The notes beneath the pieces were generated by a model that was given only the letters and a program-made list of their open reading frames with translations, was not told where the DNA came from and ran no database searches. From NCBI RefSeq assembly GCF_003086695.1, contig NZ_CP025999.1, positions 1,476,820 through 1,540,819 of the forward strand: a stretch of 64,000 nt of DNA, in the 5' to 3' direction. Origin of the DNA: Stenotrophomonas sp. SAU14A_NAIMI4_8 (lineage in GTDB: Bacteria; Pseudomonadota; Gammaproteobacteria; Xanthomonadales; Xanthomonadaceae). This document shows positions 1 to 9,291 of the stretch, piece after piece; positions within the stretch are counted from its first letter, which is position 1, and every line of letters starts with the position of its first letter. Both the position numbers and the translations under genes were made by a program.

Positions 1-425
1 CCGCCGTAGCTGGCGGCGATGGACAGGGTCAGGGTGGTGTTGTCGGCGGTGCGCTGTTCGGCCAGCTGCATGCGGCTGACCAGCCCGGCGCCGAAGCGCT
101 CGCGTTCGCCGATGAAGCGCACGCGCACGCCGCGCCGATGCAGCTCGTCCACTTCGCGATCGAGCGCGCCGAGGAAGAGCTTCATCAGGGCATCGACTTC
201 GTCCTGCGGCCGGCCCCAGTTCTCGCTGGAAAACGCGAACAGGGTCAGCGCCGGAATGCCCAGTTCAAGGCAGCGCTCGATGGTGCGGTTGACCGCGCGG
301 GCGCCGGCGCGGTGGCCGATGACGCGCGGACGACGGCGCTGCTGTGCCCAGCGCCCGTTGCCATCCATGATGATGGCAACGTGGCGGGGCAGGGCGGCCG
401 GCAGATGTGGCGGGACTGAAGGCAT
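1..425 (-). CDS. uppS: Undecaprenyl diphosphate synthase, 3' end missing
   Basis: Cis-prenyltransferase that extends farnesyl diphosphate with isopentenyl diphosphate to make the C55 carrier for peptidoglycan and O-antigen. The gene runs off the left edge, so about 141 N-terminal residues are visible. The start is the ATG at 423-425; the early motif IIMDGNGRW carries the catalytic Asp at residue 21, and LTLFAFSSENW follows, both family signatures. It begins 6 bp after the stop of frr on the same strand, so the two are probably cotranscribed. The order frr-uppS is common in Proteobacteria. Nothing unusual is seen in the visible part. Confidence 0.95.
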   Translation of the reverse strand, partial: MPSVPPHLPAALPRHVAIIMDGNGRWAQQRRRPRVIGHRAGARAVNRTIERCLELGIPALTLFAFSSENWGRPQDEVDALMKLFLGALDREVDELHRRGVRVRFIGERERFGAGLVSRMQLAEQRTADNTTLTLSIAASYG

Positions 426-430
426 CGACT

Positions 431-985
431 TCAGACCGACAGCAGTTCCTTTTCCTTGTCGGCCACGACTTTGTCGACATCCTTGATGTTGCTGTCGGTC
501 AGCTTCTGGATGTCGTCTTCGCCGCGCTTCTTTTCGTCTTCGCTGATCGCCTTGTCCTTGACCAGCTTGGCGATTTCCTTGTTCGCATCCTGGCGGATAT
601 TGCGGATGGCGATCTTGGCGCCTTCGCCTTCCTTCTGCACCTGCTTGGCCAGTTCCTTGCGACGCTCTTCGGTCGGCGGCGGCATGTTGATGCGGATCGC
701 GGTGCCCAGGGTGTTCGGGGTGAACTCGGCGTTGTACAGGCCCTTCTCGATCTCCTTGATCATGCTCTTGTCGAAGGGCGTGACCAGCAGGGAGTGGGCG
801 TCGGCATTGGAAATGGACGCGACCTGGTTCAGCGGGGTGCTGGCATTGCCGTAGGCATTGACCGTCACGCGGTCCAGCAGCGCCGGCGTGGCGCGGCCGG
901 TGCGGATGGAGGTGAGGGTGTGCTTCAGAGCGTCGATGCTCTTGGCCATGCGCGTCTGCGCGTTGTTCTTGATGTCGTTGAGCAT
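431..985 (-). CDS. frr: Ribosome recycling factor
   Basis: Splits the post-termination ribosome together with EF-G. The 184-residue product has the normal RRF length and recognisable blocks: the N-terminal helix with KSIDALKHTLTSIRTGRA, the central NMPPPTEERRKELAKQ segment, and the lysine/glutamate-rich C-terminal helix. The ATG start at 985 gives the family-standard N terminus. It lies about 100 bp downstream of pyrH and 6 bp upstream of uppS, matching the conserved pyrH-frr-uppS order. Confidence 0.97.
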   Translation of the reverse strand: MLNDIKNNAQTRMAKSIDALKHTLTSIRTGRATPALLDRVTVNAYGNASTPLNQVASISNADAHSLLVTPFDKSMIKEIEKGLYNAEFTPNTLGTAIRINMPPPTEERRKELAKQVQKEGEGAKIAIRNIRQDANKEIAKLVKDKAISEDEKKRGEDDIQKLTDSNIKDVDKVVADKEKELLSV

Positions 986-1082
986 CGCCCGGGTCCTGGA
1001 TGTAACTGGAATCGGGCGATTATAGGCGAATACGGGACGCTGCCGGGCCTGGATCGGCCCGGGGCCCGGTTGCCGCTCAGGC

Positions 1083-1811
1083 TCAGGCCGGGTCGCGGCC
1101 CTGCACCAGGGTGCCGATGTTGGCGCCGTTGAGGATCTTCAGCAGTTCGCCCGGCTGGCCCATGTCGAACACGCGCATCGGCAGGTCGCTGTCGCGGGCC
1201 AGGGCGAAGGCGGCGGTATCCATCACTTCCAGGCCGCGACGGATCACTTCGTCGTAGCTCAGGCTGTCAAAGCGCACCGCGTCGCTGTACTTGTTCGGGT
1301 CCTTGTCGTACACGCCATCCACCTTGGTTGCCTTCAGCAGCAGGTCGGCGCCGATCTCGATGGCGCGCAGGGCAGCACCCGAATCGGTGGTGAAGAACGG
1401 GCTGCCGACGCCGGCGGCGAAGATCACCAGACGGCCCTTTTCCAGGTGGCGGATGGCGCGGCGACGGATGTAGTCCTCGCACACGTCGTTGATCTTGATG
1501 GCGCTCATCACGCGGGCCTTGGCGCCCAGCTTTTCCAGCGCGTCCTGCATGGCCAGGGCGTTGATGACCGTGGCCAGCATGCCCATCTGGTCACCGGTGA
1601 CGCGGTCCATGCCGCCTGCGGCCAGGCCGGCGCCACGGAAGATGTTGCCGCCGCCGATCACCAGGGCCACTTCGGCACCGGCCTGCTGGGCCTCGATGAC
1701 TTCACGGGCCAGGCGGTTGATGATCTTCGGGTCGATGCCGTAGTCCTCATCTCCCATCAGCGCCTCCCCGGACAGTTTCAGAAGGATGCGGCGATAGGCG
1801 AGCTTGGACAT
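1083..1811 (-). CDS. pyrH: UMP kinase
   Basis: Phosphorylates UMP to UDP in pyrimidine nucleotide synthesis; cytoplasmic hexamer of the amino-acid kinase fold. The frame is open further upstream (to 1931), but the family N terminus ([20 protein letters not shown]) starts at the ATG ending at 1811, giving 242 residues, close to the usual 240. Visible motifs are LLKLSGEAL near the N terminus, [10 protein letters not shown] in the nucleotide-binding region and GVYDKDPNK in the C-terminal half. It is followed by frr. Upstream lies the HDOD-GGDEF gene rather than tsf, which is the usual neighbour. Confidence 0.96.
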   Translation of the reverse strand: MSKLAYRRILLKLSGEALMGDEDYGIDPKIINRLAREVIEAQQAGAEVALVIGGGNIFRGAGLAAGGMDRVTGDQMGMLATVINALAMQDALEKLGAKARVMSAIKINDVCEDYIRRRAIRHLEKGRLVIFAAGVGSPFFTTDSGAALRAIEIGADLLLKATKVDGVYDKDPNKYSDAVRFDSLSYDEVIRRGLEVMDTAAFALARDSDLPMRVFDMGQPGELLKILNGANIGTLVQGRDPA

Positions 1812-1931
1812 GAGGACCTCGGGTGCGTGGAAATCGCGGGCGATTCTACGCGCATGCAGCGCGCGGCCAAAGCGTTTTGTGCGCTGCGGCGCGATTTGGC
1901 GTGATCCCCCGGCCCGGGCCAGGGGATCCAT

Positions 1932-3470
1932 TCAGCCAAGCTCGAGGCCTGCAGTCGCCGACAGCTCATCATGCCCCAGTTCGCCAGGCGAGCGGGCGAT
2001 GACCCGGTTGCGGCCCAGGTTCTTGGAGCGGTACAGCACGTCATCGGCCGCGCGCAGCAGGTCCTGCACGGTGGCAAAGCGCTCGTAGCCGCCCTGGGTG
2101 GCCACGCCGGCGGAGAAGGTCACGAACAGGGGCCCGCTCTCGGCTTCGGTCATCGGGGTGGCCACGATGTTCGCCAGCACCCGGCGGATCACGTCCAGGG
2201 CCATCGCTTCGCTGGTGTTGGGCAGCAGGGCCACGAACTCCTCGCCGCCGAAGCGGGCGACCGTGTCGCTGTTGCGCAGCTGGCCCTGCAGCTTGGCGGC
2301 GAAGGCACGCAGCACTTCGTCGCCGGTCAGGTGGCCGTGGGCGTCGTTGATCTTCTTGAAGTCGTCCAGGTCGATGAAGGCCACCGACAGTGGCCAGCCG
2401 TGGCGGCCGGCGCGCAGGAATTCCTGCTCGAGCACGGCTTCCAGCTGGCGGCGGTTGAGCACGCCGGTCAGCGCGTCGCGGTGGGCCTGGTCGGCCAGGC
2501 GCTTGGCCCGGGCCTCGAATTCGTCGGCGCGGCGGCGTGCCTGCTCGGCATCCTGCATCTCGCGCAGGTTGCGCAGGGTGGTCAGTTCCTGTGCGTGGTC
2601 GATCAGTTCGCGCACGCGCTGCGGCGAGCTCAGGCCGGTTTCAAACAGGCTGGCGATGTCGGGCAGGGCGTCGCTCATGCGCGCCAGCACCTGGTCGAAG
2701 CGTGCGCTGTCCAGCTGCAGCTGGTCGTGCACCTGGTGCAGGGCGCGTTCGCGCGCGGCGTCGGCATCGCTGTCCAGCCAGATATCGGCCACCGCGCCGG
2801 ACAGCTGCACGCAGGCCTGGAACGGGGTGCTCGCCGCTTCGGCATCTTCACTGTGGCGGATGCTGTCCACCAGGTAGCGCGGCAGACCCCATTCCTCGGC
2901 CACCCACGCGCCCACGTCGGCGTGGCTGCAGCCCAGTGCCTGGCGCTCGCGTGCGACCAGGTCGGGGTTGTCCTGCGCTTCGCGCAGCAGGGGCAGGTAG
3001 CGTTCGGATTCGGCCTGGGCCAGGCACAGCACGCCCATGTCCTGCAGCAGGCCGGCCAGCATCAGCTCTTCCAGCCGGCGCAGGCCGCGGGCCTGGCCCA
3101 GCTGGCTGGCGGCCAGGGCGCTGAGGATGCTGCGCTTCCAGGCGCGCTGGCGCAGGTCGTGGTCGGCGCCGCCGCCAGCGGTCAGGCCCTGGGTGACGGT
3201 GAAGCCCAGCGCCAGGCTGATGGTGGCGTTCAACCCCAGCATGGTCAGCGCCTGGCCGAGGTTCTCGATGCGGCGGCGGCTGGCGTACAGGGGCGAGTTG
3301 GCAATGCGCAGCATGCGAGCACTCAGCGCCATGTCGATGGCGATGATGTCGGCGGCGGTGGCGATGTCCGCTTCCGGGTCCTGCGCCAGTTCGATGATGC
3401 GCAGGGCAATACCGGGGGGCGAAGGCAGGTTGCGGCACAGCGCCAGGGCAGCAGTCAGCTCAGGAGGCAT
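1932..3470 (-). CDS. HDOD-domain diguanylate cyclase
   Basis: A 512-residue two-domain signalling protein. Residues about 10-200 match an HDOD domain (LPSPPGIALRIIELAQ, then DMALSARMLRIANSPLY), a signal-output relative of HD phosphohydrolases. A coiled-coil-like Glu/Arg-rich linker spans about 295-330 and leads into a GGDEF domain with the active-site variant GGEEF at 408-412. An RNSD inhibitory-site motif lies at 399-402, five residues before it, so product inhibition by c-di-GMP is expected. No membrane segment is seen, so it is probably cytoplasmic. It sits between pyrH and tsf, splitting a cluster that is normally contiguous. The input signal cannot be told from sequence. Confidence 0.9.
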   Translation of the reverse strand: MPPELTAALALCRNLPSPPGIALRIIELAQDPEADIATAADIIAIDMALSARMLRIANSPLYASRRRIENLGQALTMLGLNATISLALGFTVTQGLTAGGGADHDLRQRAWKRSILSALAASQLGQARGLRRLEELMLAGLLQDMGVLCLAQAESERYLPLLREAQDNPDLVARERQALGCSHADVGAWVAEEWGLPRYLVDSIRHSEDAEAASTPFQACVQLSGAVADIWLDSDADAARERALHQVHDQLQLDSARFDQVLARMSDALPDIASLFETGLSSPQRVRELIDHAQELTTLRNLREMQDAEQARRRADEFEARAKRLADQAHRDALTGVLNRRQLEAVLEQEFLRAGRHGWPLSVAFIDLDDFKKINDAHGHLTGDEVLRAFAAKLQGQLRNSDTVARFGGEEFVALLPNTSEAMALDVIRRVLANIVATPMTEAESGPLFVTFSAGVATQGGYERFATVQDLLRAADDVLYRSKNLGRNRVIARSPGELGHDELSATAGLELG

Positions 3471-3609
3471 GTCGGATCGTCAAATTCCATTAGGACAAGA
3501 ATACTTAGGAATGCATCACAGTTTGCGTTTTTCGTTCCTGCTATGTGACTGCGAATTCCCCTGTGCCGAGTATCGGCTTGAATGCGTGATAACGCAAAGT
3601 CTGGCTGAT

Positions 3610-3674
3610 GTGCGCACCAACGGTGCGCACCCACCGGGAGGGGGCTGATTGAAGTGCGCACCAACGGTGCGCAC
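3610..3674. repeat. Two copies of a 21-bp palindromic REP element
   Basis: The 21-bp near-palindrome beginning gtgcgcacc occurs at 3610-3630 and 3654-3674, 44 bp apart, each followed by ccacc. It resembles the REP/SMAG palindromes found elsewhere in the window. Apart from these and the tsf terminator, I see nothing in the 3471-3762 gap. Confidence 0.75.
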
Positions 3675-3701
3675 CCACCGTGCCATAGCTGCCGCAGGCA
3701 C

Positions 3702-3730
3702 AAAAAAAGAGCCGCGGTTTCCCGCGGCTC
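3702..3730 (-). terminator. Intrinsic terminator after tsf
   Basis: On the minus strand a 9-bp GC-rich stem (arms 3722-3730 and 3709-3717, loop of 4) is followed by a run of seven T (3702-3708). It lies about 30 bp past the tsf stop codon. Confidence 0.9.
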
Positions 3731-3762
3731 CTTCTGGTCAGCCTACAGCCGGTGGGCTGGAA

Positions 3763-4638
3763 TCAGACCTGCATGGCCTTGGCAACTTCGGCGGCGTAGT
3801 CTTCCACCACCTTCTCGATGCCTTCGCCCACGATCAGCAGCTGGAAGCCCGCCACGTCGGCGCCGGCGGCCTTGACCACCTGCTCGACGGTGGTTTCGCC
3901 CAGCACGTAGGTCTGGCCGTACAGGGTCACTTCGCTGACGATCTTGTTGATCTTGCCGCTGATGATCTTTTCCAGGATGTCGGCCGGCTTGGACTTGTCC
4001 TTTTCGGACATCTTCGCCAGTTCGATTTCCTTTTCCTTCTCAACGAAGTCGGCCGGAACATCGGCAGCCTTGTTGTGCGGCGGCTTCAGCGCAGCCACGT
4101 GCATGGCCAGGCCACGGGCCAGCTCGACGTCGCCGCCGATCAGGTCGACCAGCACGCCGACCTTGCCGTTGGTGTGCACGTAGGCACCGATGTTGCCGGT
4201 GGTGTCGACCTTCACCAGGCGGCGGATCTGGATGTTTTCACCCAGGGTCTGCACGGCGGTGGCGCGGGCTTCTTCCACGGTGCGGCCGTCGGCCAGCTTG
4301 GCAGCCTTCACGGCTTCGACGTCGGTGGCGCCAGCGGCCAGGGCGGCAGCAGCGACGGCGTCGACGAAGTTCTTGAAGTTGATGTCGTTGGCGACGAAGT
4401 CGGTTTCCGAGTTGACTTCGACCAGCACGGCCTTGCCGCCGTCCTGGGCCAGGCCCAGACGACCTTCGGCAGCCACGCGGTCAGCCTTCTTGTCGGCCTT
4501 GGCAGCGCCGGACTTGCGCAGGGCTTCAGCAGCGGCGTCGATGTCGCCGCCGGCTTCGGTCAGCGCCTTCTTGCATTCCATCATGCCGGCGCCGGTGCGC
4601 TCGCGCAGTTCCTTGACCAGGGAAGCAGTGATTTCCAC
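3763..4638 (-). CDS. tsf: Elongation factor Ts
   Basis: Guanine-nucleotide exchange factor for EF-Tu. The 291-residue product begins with the UBA-like N-terminal domain ([20 protein letters not shown]), followed by the core with the TDFVAND motif typical of the EF-Tu contact region. The start is GTG at 4636-4638, preceded by a GAGGAA ribosome site about 7 nt upstream. It follows rpsB by about 125 bp and ends at a strong terminator, so rpsB-tsf is a normal two-gene operon. Confidence 0.97.
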   Translation of the reverse strand: MEITASLVKELRERTGAGMMECKKALTEAGGDIDAAAEALRKSGAAKADKKADRVAAEGRLGLAQDGGKAVLVEVNSETDFVANDINFKNFVDAVAAAALAAGATDVEAVKAAKLADGRTVEEARATAVQTLGENIQIRRLVKVDTTGNIGAYVHTNGKVGVLVDLIGGDVELARGLAMHVAALKPPHNKAADVPADFVEKEKEIELAKMSEKDKSKPADILEKIISGKINKIVSEVTLYGQTYVLGETTVEQVVKAAGADVAGFQLLIVGEGIEKVVEDYAAEVAKAMQV

Positions 4639-4764
4639 GGGATTTCCTCACGAAAGAAAGGGGTTGGGCCGGCATGGTGGCCGGCCCGTGTGACACGGTC
4701 CTGTCACGCGCCAAGGGCTGCGCGCAGGGAGGGTGGACGCCGGGCGTCCACCCCGGGGCCTGGA

Positions 4765-5574
4765 TCAGGCCTGGGCGTCGTCGCCCTTCTTGGCAGCCTT
4801 CTTCGCCGGAGCGCGGCGGGCGGCCTTGTCTTCGCCTTCAGCAGCAGCGGCGTCGGCGAACTCTTCTTCACGCACCGAAGCAGCGTGCGGAGCAGCAGCC
4901 TTGCCTTCCAGCACGGCGTCGGCAGCGGCGCGGGCGTACAGCTGCACAGCGCGGATGGCGTCGTCGTTGCCCGGGATGGCGTAGTCCACCAGTTCCGGGT
5001 TGTAGTTGGTGTCGACCACGGCGATGACCGGAATGCCCAGCTTCTTGGCTTCCTTGATCGCGATGTCTTCGTGGCCGATGTCGATCACGAAGATGGCGTC
5101 CGGCAGACGGTTCATGTCCTTGATGCCGCCCAGCGAGGCTTCCAGCTTGTCGCGCTCGCGACGCAGGCCCAGCACTTCGTGCTTGACCAGCTTCTCGAAG
5201 GTGCCGTCGGTTTCACCGGCTTCCAGTTCCTTCAGGCGGGCAACCGACTGCTTGACGGTACGGAAGTTGGTCAGGGTGCCGCCCAGCCAACGCTGGTTCA
5301 TGAACGGCATGCCGCAACGCTCGGCTTCTTCACGGATGGTTTCGCGGGCGCTGCGCTTGGTGCCCAGGAACAGGACGGTGCCGCGCTTCTGGGCCACCGA
5401 CGAGATGAAGTTCATCGCGTCGTTGAACAGCGGGACGGTCTTTTCCAGGTTGATGATGTGGATCTTGCCGCGGGCGCCGAAGATGTACGGAGCCATCTTG
5501 GGGTTCCAGTAGCGGGTCTGGTGGCCGAAGTGGACGCCGGCTTCCAGCATCTGACGCATGGTGACCTGGGGCAT
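4765..5574 (-). CDS. rpsB: 30S ribosomal protein S2
   Basis: Component of the small subunit, last to assemble near the platform. The open frame extends to 5736 but the family N terminus [19 protein letters not shown] starts at the ATG at 5572-5574, with AGGAG about 7 nt upstream. The product is 269 residues, somewhat longer than the about 241 of E. coli because of an Ala/Lys/Glu-rich C-terminal tail (roughly the last 30 residues). Motifs [20 protein letters not shown] and [18 protein letters not shown] are present. Confidence 0.97.
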   Translation of the reverse strand: MPQVTMRQMLEAGVHFGHQTRYWNPKMAPYIFGARGKIHIINLEKTVPLFNDAMNFISSVAQKRGTVLFLGTKRSARETIREEAERCGMPFMNQRWLGGTLTNFRTVKQSVARLKELEAGETDGTFEKLVKHEVLGLRRERDKLEASLGGIKDMNRLPDAIFVIDIGHEDIAIKEAKKLGIPVIAVVDTNYNPELVDYAIPGNDDAIRAVQLYARAAADAVLEGKAAAPHAASVREEEFADAAAAEGEDKAARRAPAKKAAKKGDDAQA

Positions 5575-5822
5575 TGCAATACTCCTGATGGGGAACCTGC
5601 ATTTCCGCCCGCGGTAATAGTGTGCGGGACGCGTGGAAACGCGATCGGTTCCGGGGTTGGGCTTCCCTGTTGCCTCCGTGGCCGAACTCCTTGCGGAGCA
5701 CCCCGGCACGGATGGGGGCAGCAGGTGTGGATTCACCGGTGACGTCCGGTGTGGACGGTGTCCCGCGCACGGGGCGGCAGGGCATCCGGAGGATTATAGC
5801 CAGATCCAGGGGCGCGGGGCAA
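5575..5822 (-). promoter_or_regulatory. rpsB promoter and long 5' leader
   Basis: On the minus strand TTGCCC (5817-5822) and a perfect TATAAT (5793-5798) are separated by 18 bp. This places the transcript start near 5786 and gives a leader of roughly 210 nt before rpsB. Long rpsB leaders in gammaproteobacteria carry an S2-binding autoregulatory RNA; that this one does is inference. Confidence 0.65.
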
Positions 5823-5854
5823 ATGGCCCCGGCCGGGCGGGGATCGGGCGGGGA

Positions 5855-6892
5855 TCAGTAGGTGATGGTCACGTTGATCACATCGCTGTAGGTACCGGCC
5901 GGCGGCTGGCCCGCCACCGGTGGCACCCGCCCGTAGATGGTCAGCTGCTGGGCCGCGCCGGTGCCGACCCCGCCCACGGTATCCACGGTGAGGGTGTTGC
6001 CCCAGCGCTGGCTGCGGCCGGCATCGCGGTACAGCTCGTAGCCCAGATAGTAGTTGCTGCCGGCCACGGTGGTGCGCATGCGCCGGGTACTGGTACCGGT
6101 GGGGTTGTTCTGGCCGTTGTCCAGGCTGACCTGGTAGGCGGTGTTCTTCAGGCAGGTCAGGGTCAGCCGGGCGGTCTGGTCGATATTGGCGGCGATGCTG
6201 CCGGTGACGTTGCCGAAATTCATGGCCGTGGTGACATAGCTGCCGCACTGCGGCAGCACCGTGGCGGTAGCAGTGAAGCTGAACGCAGCGCTGGCACTGT
6301 TGGTGCCGGTGGCGCCGCCGTTGCAGGTGGCCGGCACGGTGGCGGTGCCCAGCAGCACTTCGTTCCAGGCCCAGGTCAGCACCACGTTGGCGCCACTGAA
6401 GCTGCTGCTGTAGTTCCCCGATGCCAGGGTCTGGTTGGCCGGAATCTGCGCGAACAGCTGGGTGGTCTGCGCGCCGCTGCCGCCGGTCAGCAGCGGCACG
6501 TTGTAGGTCATGGTCAGTTCCTGCGCCGGCGGCGTGCCACGGGGCAGCAGGCCGGTGGCCTGGCTGTAGCTGGCGTTGTTGTAGATCTGGAAGTTCAGGC
6601 TGTCGCCGCTGCTGGTGGTCATGGTGCGCCCGCTGGCCGGGGTGCCGCCGCCACTGCCGGCGCCGATGCCCACGCAGACCCGCACCCCGGTGGTGGCCAG
6701 CAGGCTCAGCGCGGCGGTGGTGCAGTTCACGGTGATGTTGAGCGTGCCGGTGCTGGGCGCGGCGGCGCCGCTGTTGACGTTGTTGAAGGGCAGGGTGGGG
6801 TTGGCCGTGGCGGTACAGGTGGCGGTGGCCCGGGCCGGCGCGGCCAGGCACAGGCTGGCGGCCATCAGCAGCAGCGCCAGCAGCCCCTTCAT
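5855..6892 (-). CDS. Two-domain SCPU pilus tip/adhesin subunit
   Basis: Secreted 345-residue protein with a signal peptide (MKGLLALLLMAASLCLAAPARA) and two successive spore-coat-protein-U domains: about 25-180 and 190-345. The second ends with the typical YLGYELYRDAGR, LTIYGRV and SDVINVTITY signature. The frame is open further upstream inside the usher gene. The ATG at 6890-6892 was chosen because it begins the signal peptide and overlaps the usher stop by 4 bp (ATGA). Two-domain SCPU proteins at the end of chaperone-usher operons act as tip adhesins in archaic (sigma-clade) pili such as Csu; this role is inferred from size and position. Confidence 0.85.
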   Translation of the reverse strand: MKGLLALLLMAASLCLAAPARATATCTATANPTLPFNNVNSGAAAPSTGTLNITVNCTTAALSLLATTGVRVCVGIGAGSGGGTPASGRTMTTSSGDSLNFQIYNNASYSQATGLLPRGTPPAQELTMTYNVPLLTGGSGAQTTQLFAQIPANQTLASGNYSSSFSGANVVLTWAWNEVLLGTATVPATCNGGATGTNSASAAFSFTATATVLPQCGSYVTTAMNFGNVTGSIAANIDQTARLTLTCLKNTAYQVSLDNGQNNPTGTSTRRMRTTVAGSNYYLGYELYRDAGRSQRWGNTLTVDTVGGVGTGAAQQLTIYGRVPPVAGQPPAGTYSDVINVTITY

Positions 6893-9291
6893 GGCGCCGC
6901 GCCCGGCAGGCAGCGCAACGGCGTGGGGCGCGGCGTGGCGCCGGCGGCCTGCACGTTGGGCGCATCGGGTATCCGCACGCTGCACGCGCCCTCGTTGGTA
7001 ATGACCTGCAGCACGCTGCCGGCGGCCACGTCTTCCAGGTACAGCAGGCCGTCGTAGCCCACCGTGGCCTGGCGCCCTTCCGGCAACTGCACTTCGCTGC
7101 CCACGTCCAGCGGCTGCCCGGCCGCATCCTGCAGGGTCAGCCGCAGGGAGGGGCGCGCGCGCAGGTTGAAGGTGACCCCGGTGCCGGCACCCTGTGGCGG
7201 CGTCACCCAGTCTTCAATGCGGTCGGCGCGCATGTCCTGCGGCAGATCCAGCGTATCGATCGACACCCGGTTGCGCTGCCACGACAGCAGCGGGCTGACC
7301 AGCAGCAGGCCACGGTCGTCGGTCACCCCGATCAGGCGGTTTTCCAGCCGCACCGGCACCCCGCCCACGCCATTGGTGCTGACCACCGCAAACGCGTCGG
7401 CCACCTCGCGGGTGGCGAAGCTGTGGCCATCCATCCAGACCACGCTGCCGCTGGCGCTGCCGTAGGCGAAATTCAGCCCGCTCTGGCGCGAGGCGCCCAG
7501 CGCGTAGCGGCCGACGTTGTTGAGCACGCCCACTTCGGCCAGGCCGCCCAGGCCGTCATCGCCCTGCCGCAGCTGTGCGCGCCAGCCCATGCCGCCAGCG
7601 CTGCCGTCGCCCGGCACCGGTTGGGTGATGTCGGCCACCCAGGCCTGTGCGCCGCCGTTGCGCTGGGTGGACAGGCTGGCCTGGCGGTTGTTGCCCAGGG
7701 TGGCGGTCAGGGACAGATACACGCTGCGGTCGTTGCTGCGGTCCAGGTTCTGGTTCAGCGACAGGTAGGCCGACCAGCGCGGGCTCCAGCTGCGCGACCA
7801 GAACAGGCTGGCGTAGCGGTTGTCGTCGCCGTCGGGGTAGCGCAGCCGCAGGTAGCTGGCGCTCAGGGTGCCCAGCCGGACCAGGTCGATGCCGGCGGTG
7901 GCCTGTTCGCTGATGCTGGGCGGCAGGCTGCCCTGCAGCGCGCCCAGGTCGCGGTAGTCGCCGTGGCTGCGCACGCTGCGCAGGTTCAGGTTGAAGCGCC
8001 GGTTGTTCCAGCTGTAGCCCACCGCCCATTGGCCACCGCGCAGGCCCTGGTAGCGGCTGCGCGCATAGGCGGTGTTGACCACGCCCAGGCGGCCGATCTG
8101 CCACCAGCCGCCCAGGCCGGCCTGGGCCAGGCCGCCGCCGCCCTCGGCATGCGCCTCGCCGGTGAAACGGTCGCTCAGGCCGCCGCGCCAGCTGGCACTG
8201 GCCACGGTGCGGTCGTCATAGGCGAAGGATTCCTCGCCGAAGCTCTCGCGCAGCCGGCCCACGCCCAGCGACCAGTCCGACAGCCCCTTGGCCAGCAGCT
8301 GCTGGGTGCCATAGAAGCTGAAATCCAGGGTCTGCATGCGGCCGAAGGCATCGGTCAGCACCACCTGGGCGCTGCCGTTGCCGCTGATGCCCGGCTGTGC
8401 CGCCAGCTGGAACGGCCCCACCGGCACCTGCCCGCTGTACTGGCGCAGGCCATCCACGTACAGCTCAACGCTCGACGGCACCACGGCCTGGCCCAGGAAC
8501 GATGGCGTGGGGGTGAGCACGCGGTAGGGCTGCAGGCCGTAGTTGCGGCCGATCTGCAGGCCGCCCAGGCGGACCTGGCGGGACCAGTCGACGAAGCCGC
8601 TGTAGAAGTCGCCTATCTCCAGGCTCAACGCCTGGTCGGGGAAATCCAGGGTCCAGCGGGTGTCCAGGCGCACGCTTTCACTGTGCCAGCGGCGGTCTTC
8701 GCTGCGCTGGTAGCGGCGGGTCACCGCGGTGTTCTCGAACGTGCCGCGGCCGATGCCGAAGACCCGGGTTTCCGAGGTCAAGGTCAGGTTGCCGCGCCCA
8801 TCCACGTGGCTGCCATACAGGTCGTAATTCAGCAGCACGCCCGGCGCGGCCGCGCTCACTTCCGGGCGCGCCTGCGGGCGGCTGAGCACGGTGGTGGGCA
8901 GGGTCAGCTGTTCCAGCGGCACGTCCAGGGCCAGGGTCTGCTGCTGGGCGTCATAGCGCACCACCACGCCGCTGATCTGATCCAGGAAGACCGGTGCCTG
9001 CCCGGGCGCACTGAAGCCGAGCTGGCGCAGCACCTCGGGGCTGGCCTGCAGGCGCCCGCCGGTTTCGGTGAAGGGCAGCAGGCCGCGCGGCGTGCTGTTC
9101 AGCACCACCGCCAGGTACAGGGTCTGCTGCGCGGTAAGCGGCGTGGGCGGCGGCAGCAGGGCATCGGCGGCAACACCGGAGACGTCGGCCGCCGAGGCGG
9201 CCGTGGGAACCAGTGCCATGCCCAGCAGTGCGCTCACCAGCGCCTCAGCGAGCCGGTGTGGCGGGCAGGGGCGTCTGCTTGGGCGCGCCAT
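6889..9291 (-). CDS. Outer-membrane pilus usher (FimD/PapC family)
   Basis: 800-residue usher that translocates chaperone-bound pilin across the outer membrane. Visible are a signal peptide (about 14-34), the N-terminal chaperone-binding domain (YLAVVLNSTPRGLLPF), a beta-barrel region rich in aromatic strands with the SVELYVDGLRQYSGQVPVGPF-type plug region near residues 270-300, and C-terminal domains ending in DAPNVQAAG. The ATG at 9291 overlaps the chaperone gene by 47 bp; a later Met at 9219 would remove the signal peptide. It lies between chaperone and tip-subunit genes in one operon. Confidence 0.92.
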   Translation of the reverse strand: MARPSRRPCPPHRLAEALVSALLGMALVPTAASAADVSGVAADALLPPPTPLTAQQTLYLAVVLNSTPRGLLPFTETGGRLQASPEVLRQLGFSAPGQAPVFLDQISGVVVRYDAQQQTLALDVPLEQLTLPTTVLSRPQARPEVSAAAPGVLLNYDLYGSHVDGRGNLTLTSETRVFGIGRGTFENTAVTRRYQRSEDRRWHSESVRLDTRWTLDFPDQALSLEIGDFYSGFVDWSRQVRLGGLQIGRNYGLQPYRVLTPTPSFLGQAVVPSSVELYVDGLRQYSGQVPVGPFQLAAQPGISGNGSAQVVLTDAFGRMQTLDFSFYGTQQLLAKGLSDWSLGVGRLRESFGEESFAYDDRTVASASWRGGLSDRFTGEAHAEGGGGLAQAGLGGWWQIGRLGVVNTAYARSRYQGLRGGQWAVGYSWNNRRFNLNLRSVRSHGDYRDLGALQGSLPPSISEQATAGIDLVRLGTLSASYLRLRYPDGDDNRYASLFWSRSWSPRWSAYLSLNQNLDRSNDRSVYLSLTATLGNNRQASLSTQRNGGAQAWVADITQPVPGDGSAGGMGWRAQLRQGDDGLGGLAEVGVLNNVGRYALGASRQSGLNFAYGSASGSVVWMDGHSFATREVADAFAVVSTNGVGGVPVRLENRLIGVTDDRGLLLVSPLLSWQRNRVSIDTLDLPQDMRADRIEDWVTPPQGAGTGVTFNLRARPSLRLTLQDAAGQPLDVGSEVQLPEGRQATVGYDGLLYLEDVAAGSVLQVITNEGACSVRIPDAPNVQAAGATPRPTPLRCLPGAAP

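Noticed and set aside
1971-3548. 525-codon open frame antisense to the HDOD-GGDEF gene
   Set aside because: High-GC shadow frame; the composition is Gln/Val/Gly-rich and the opposite strand has clear domain motifs. The same applies to other long antisense frames, for example opposite the usher, glnD, parC and pstS.
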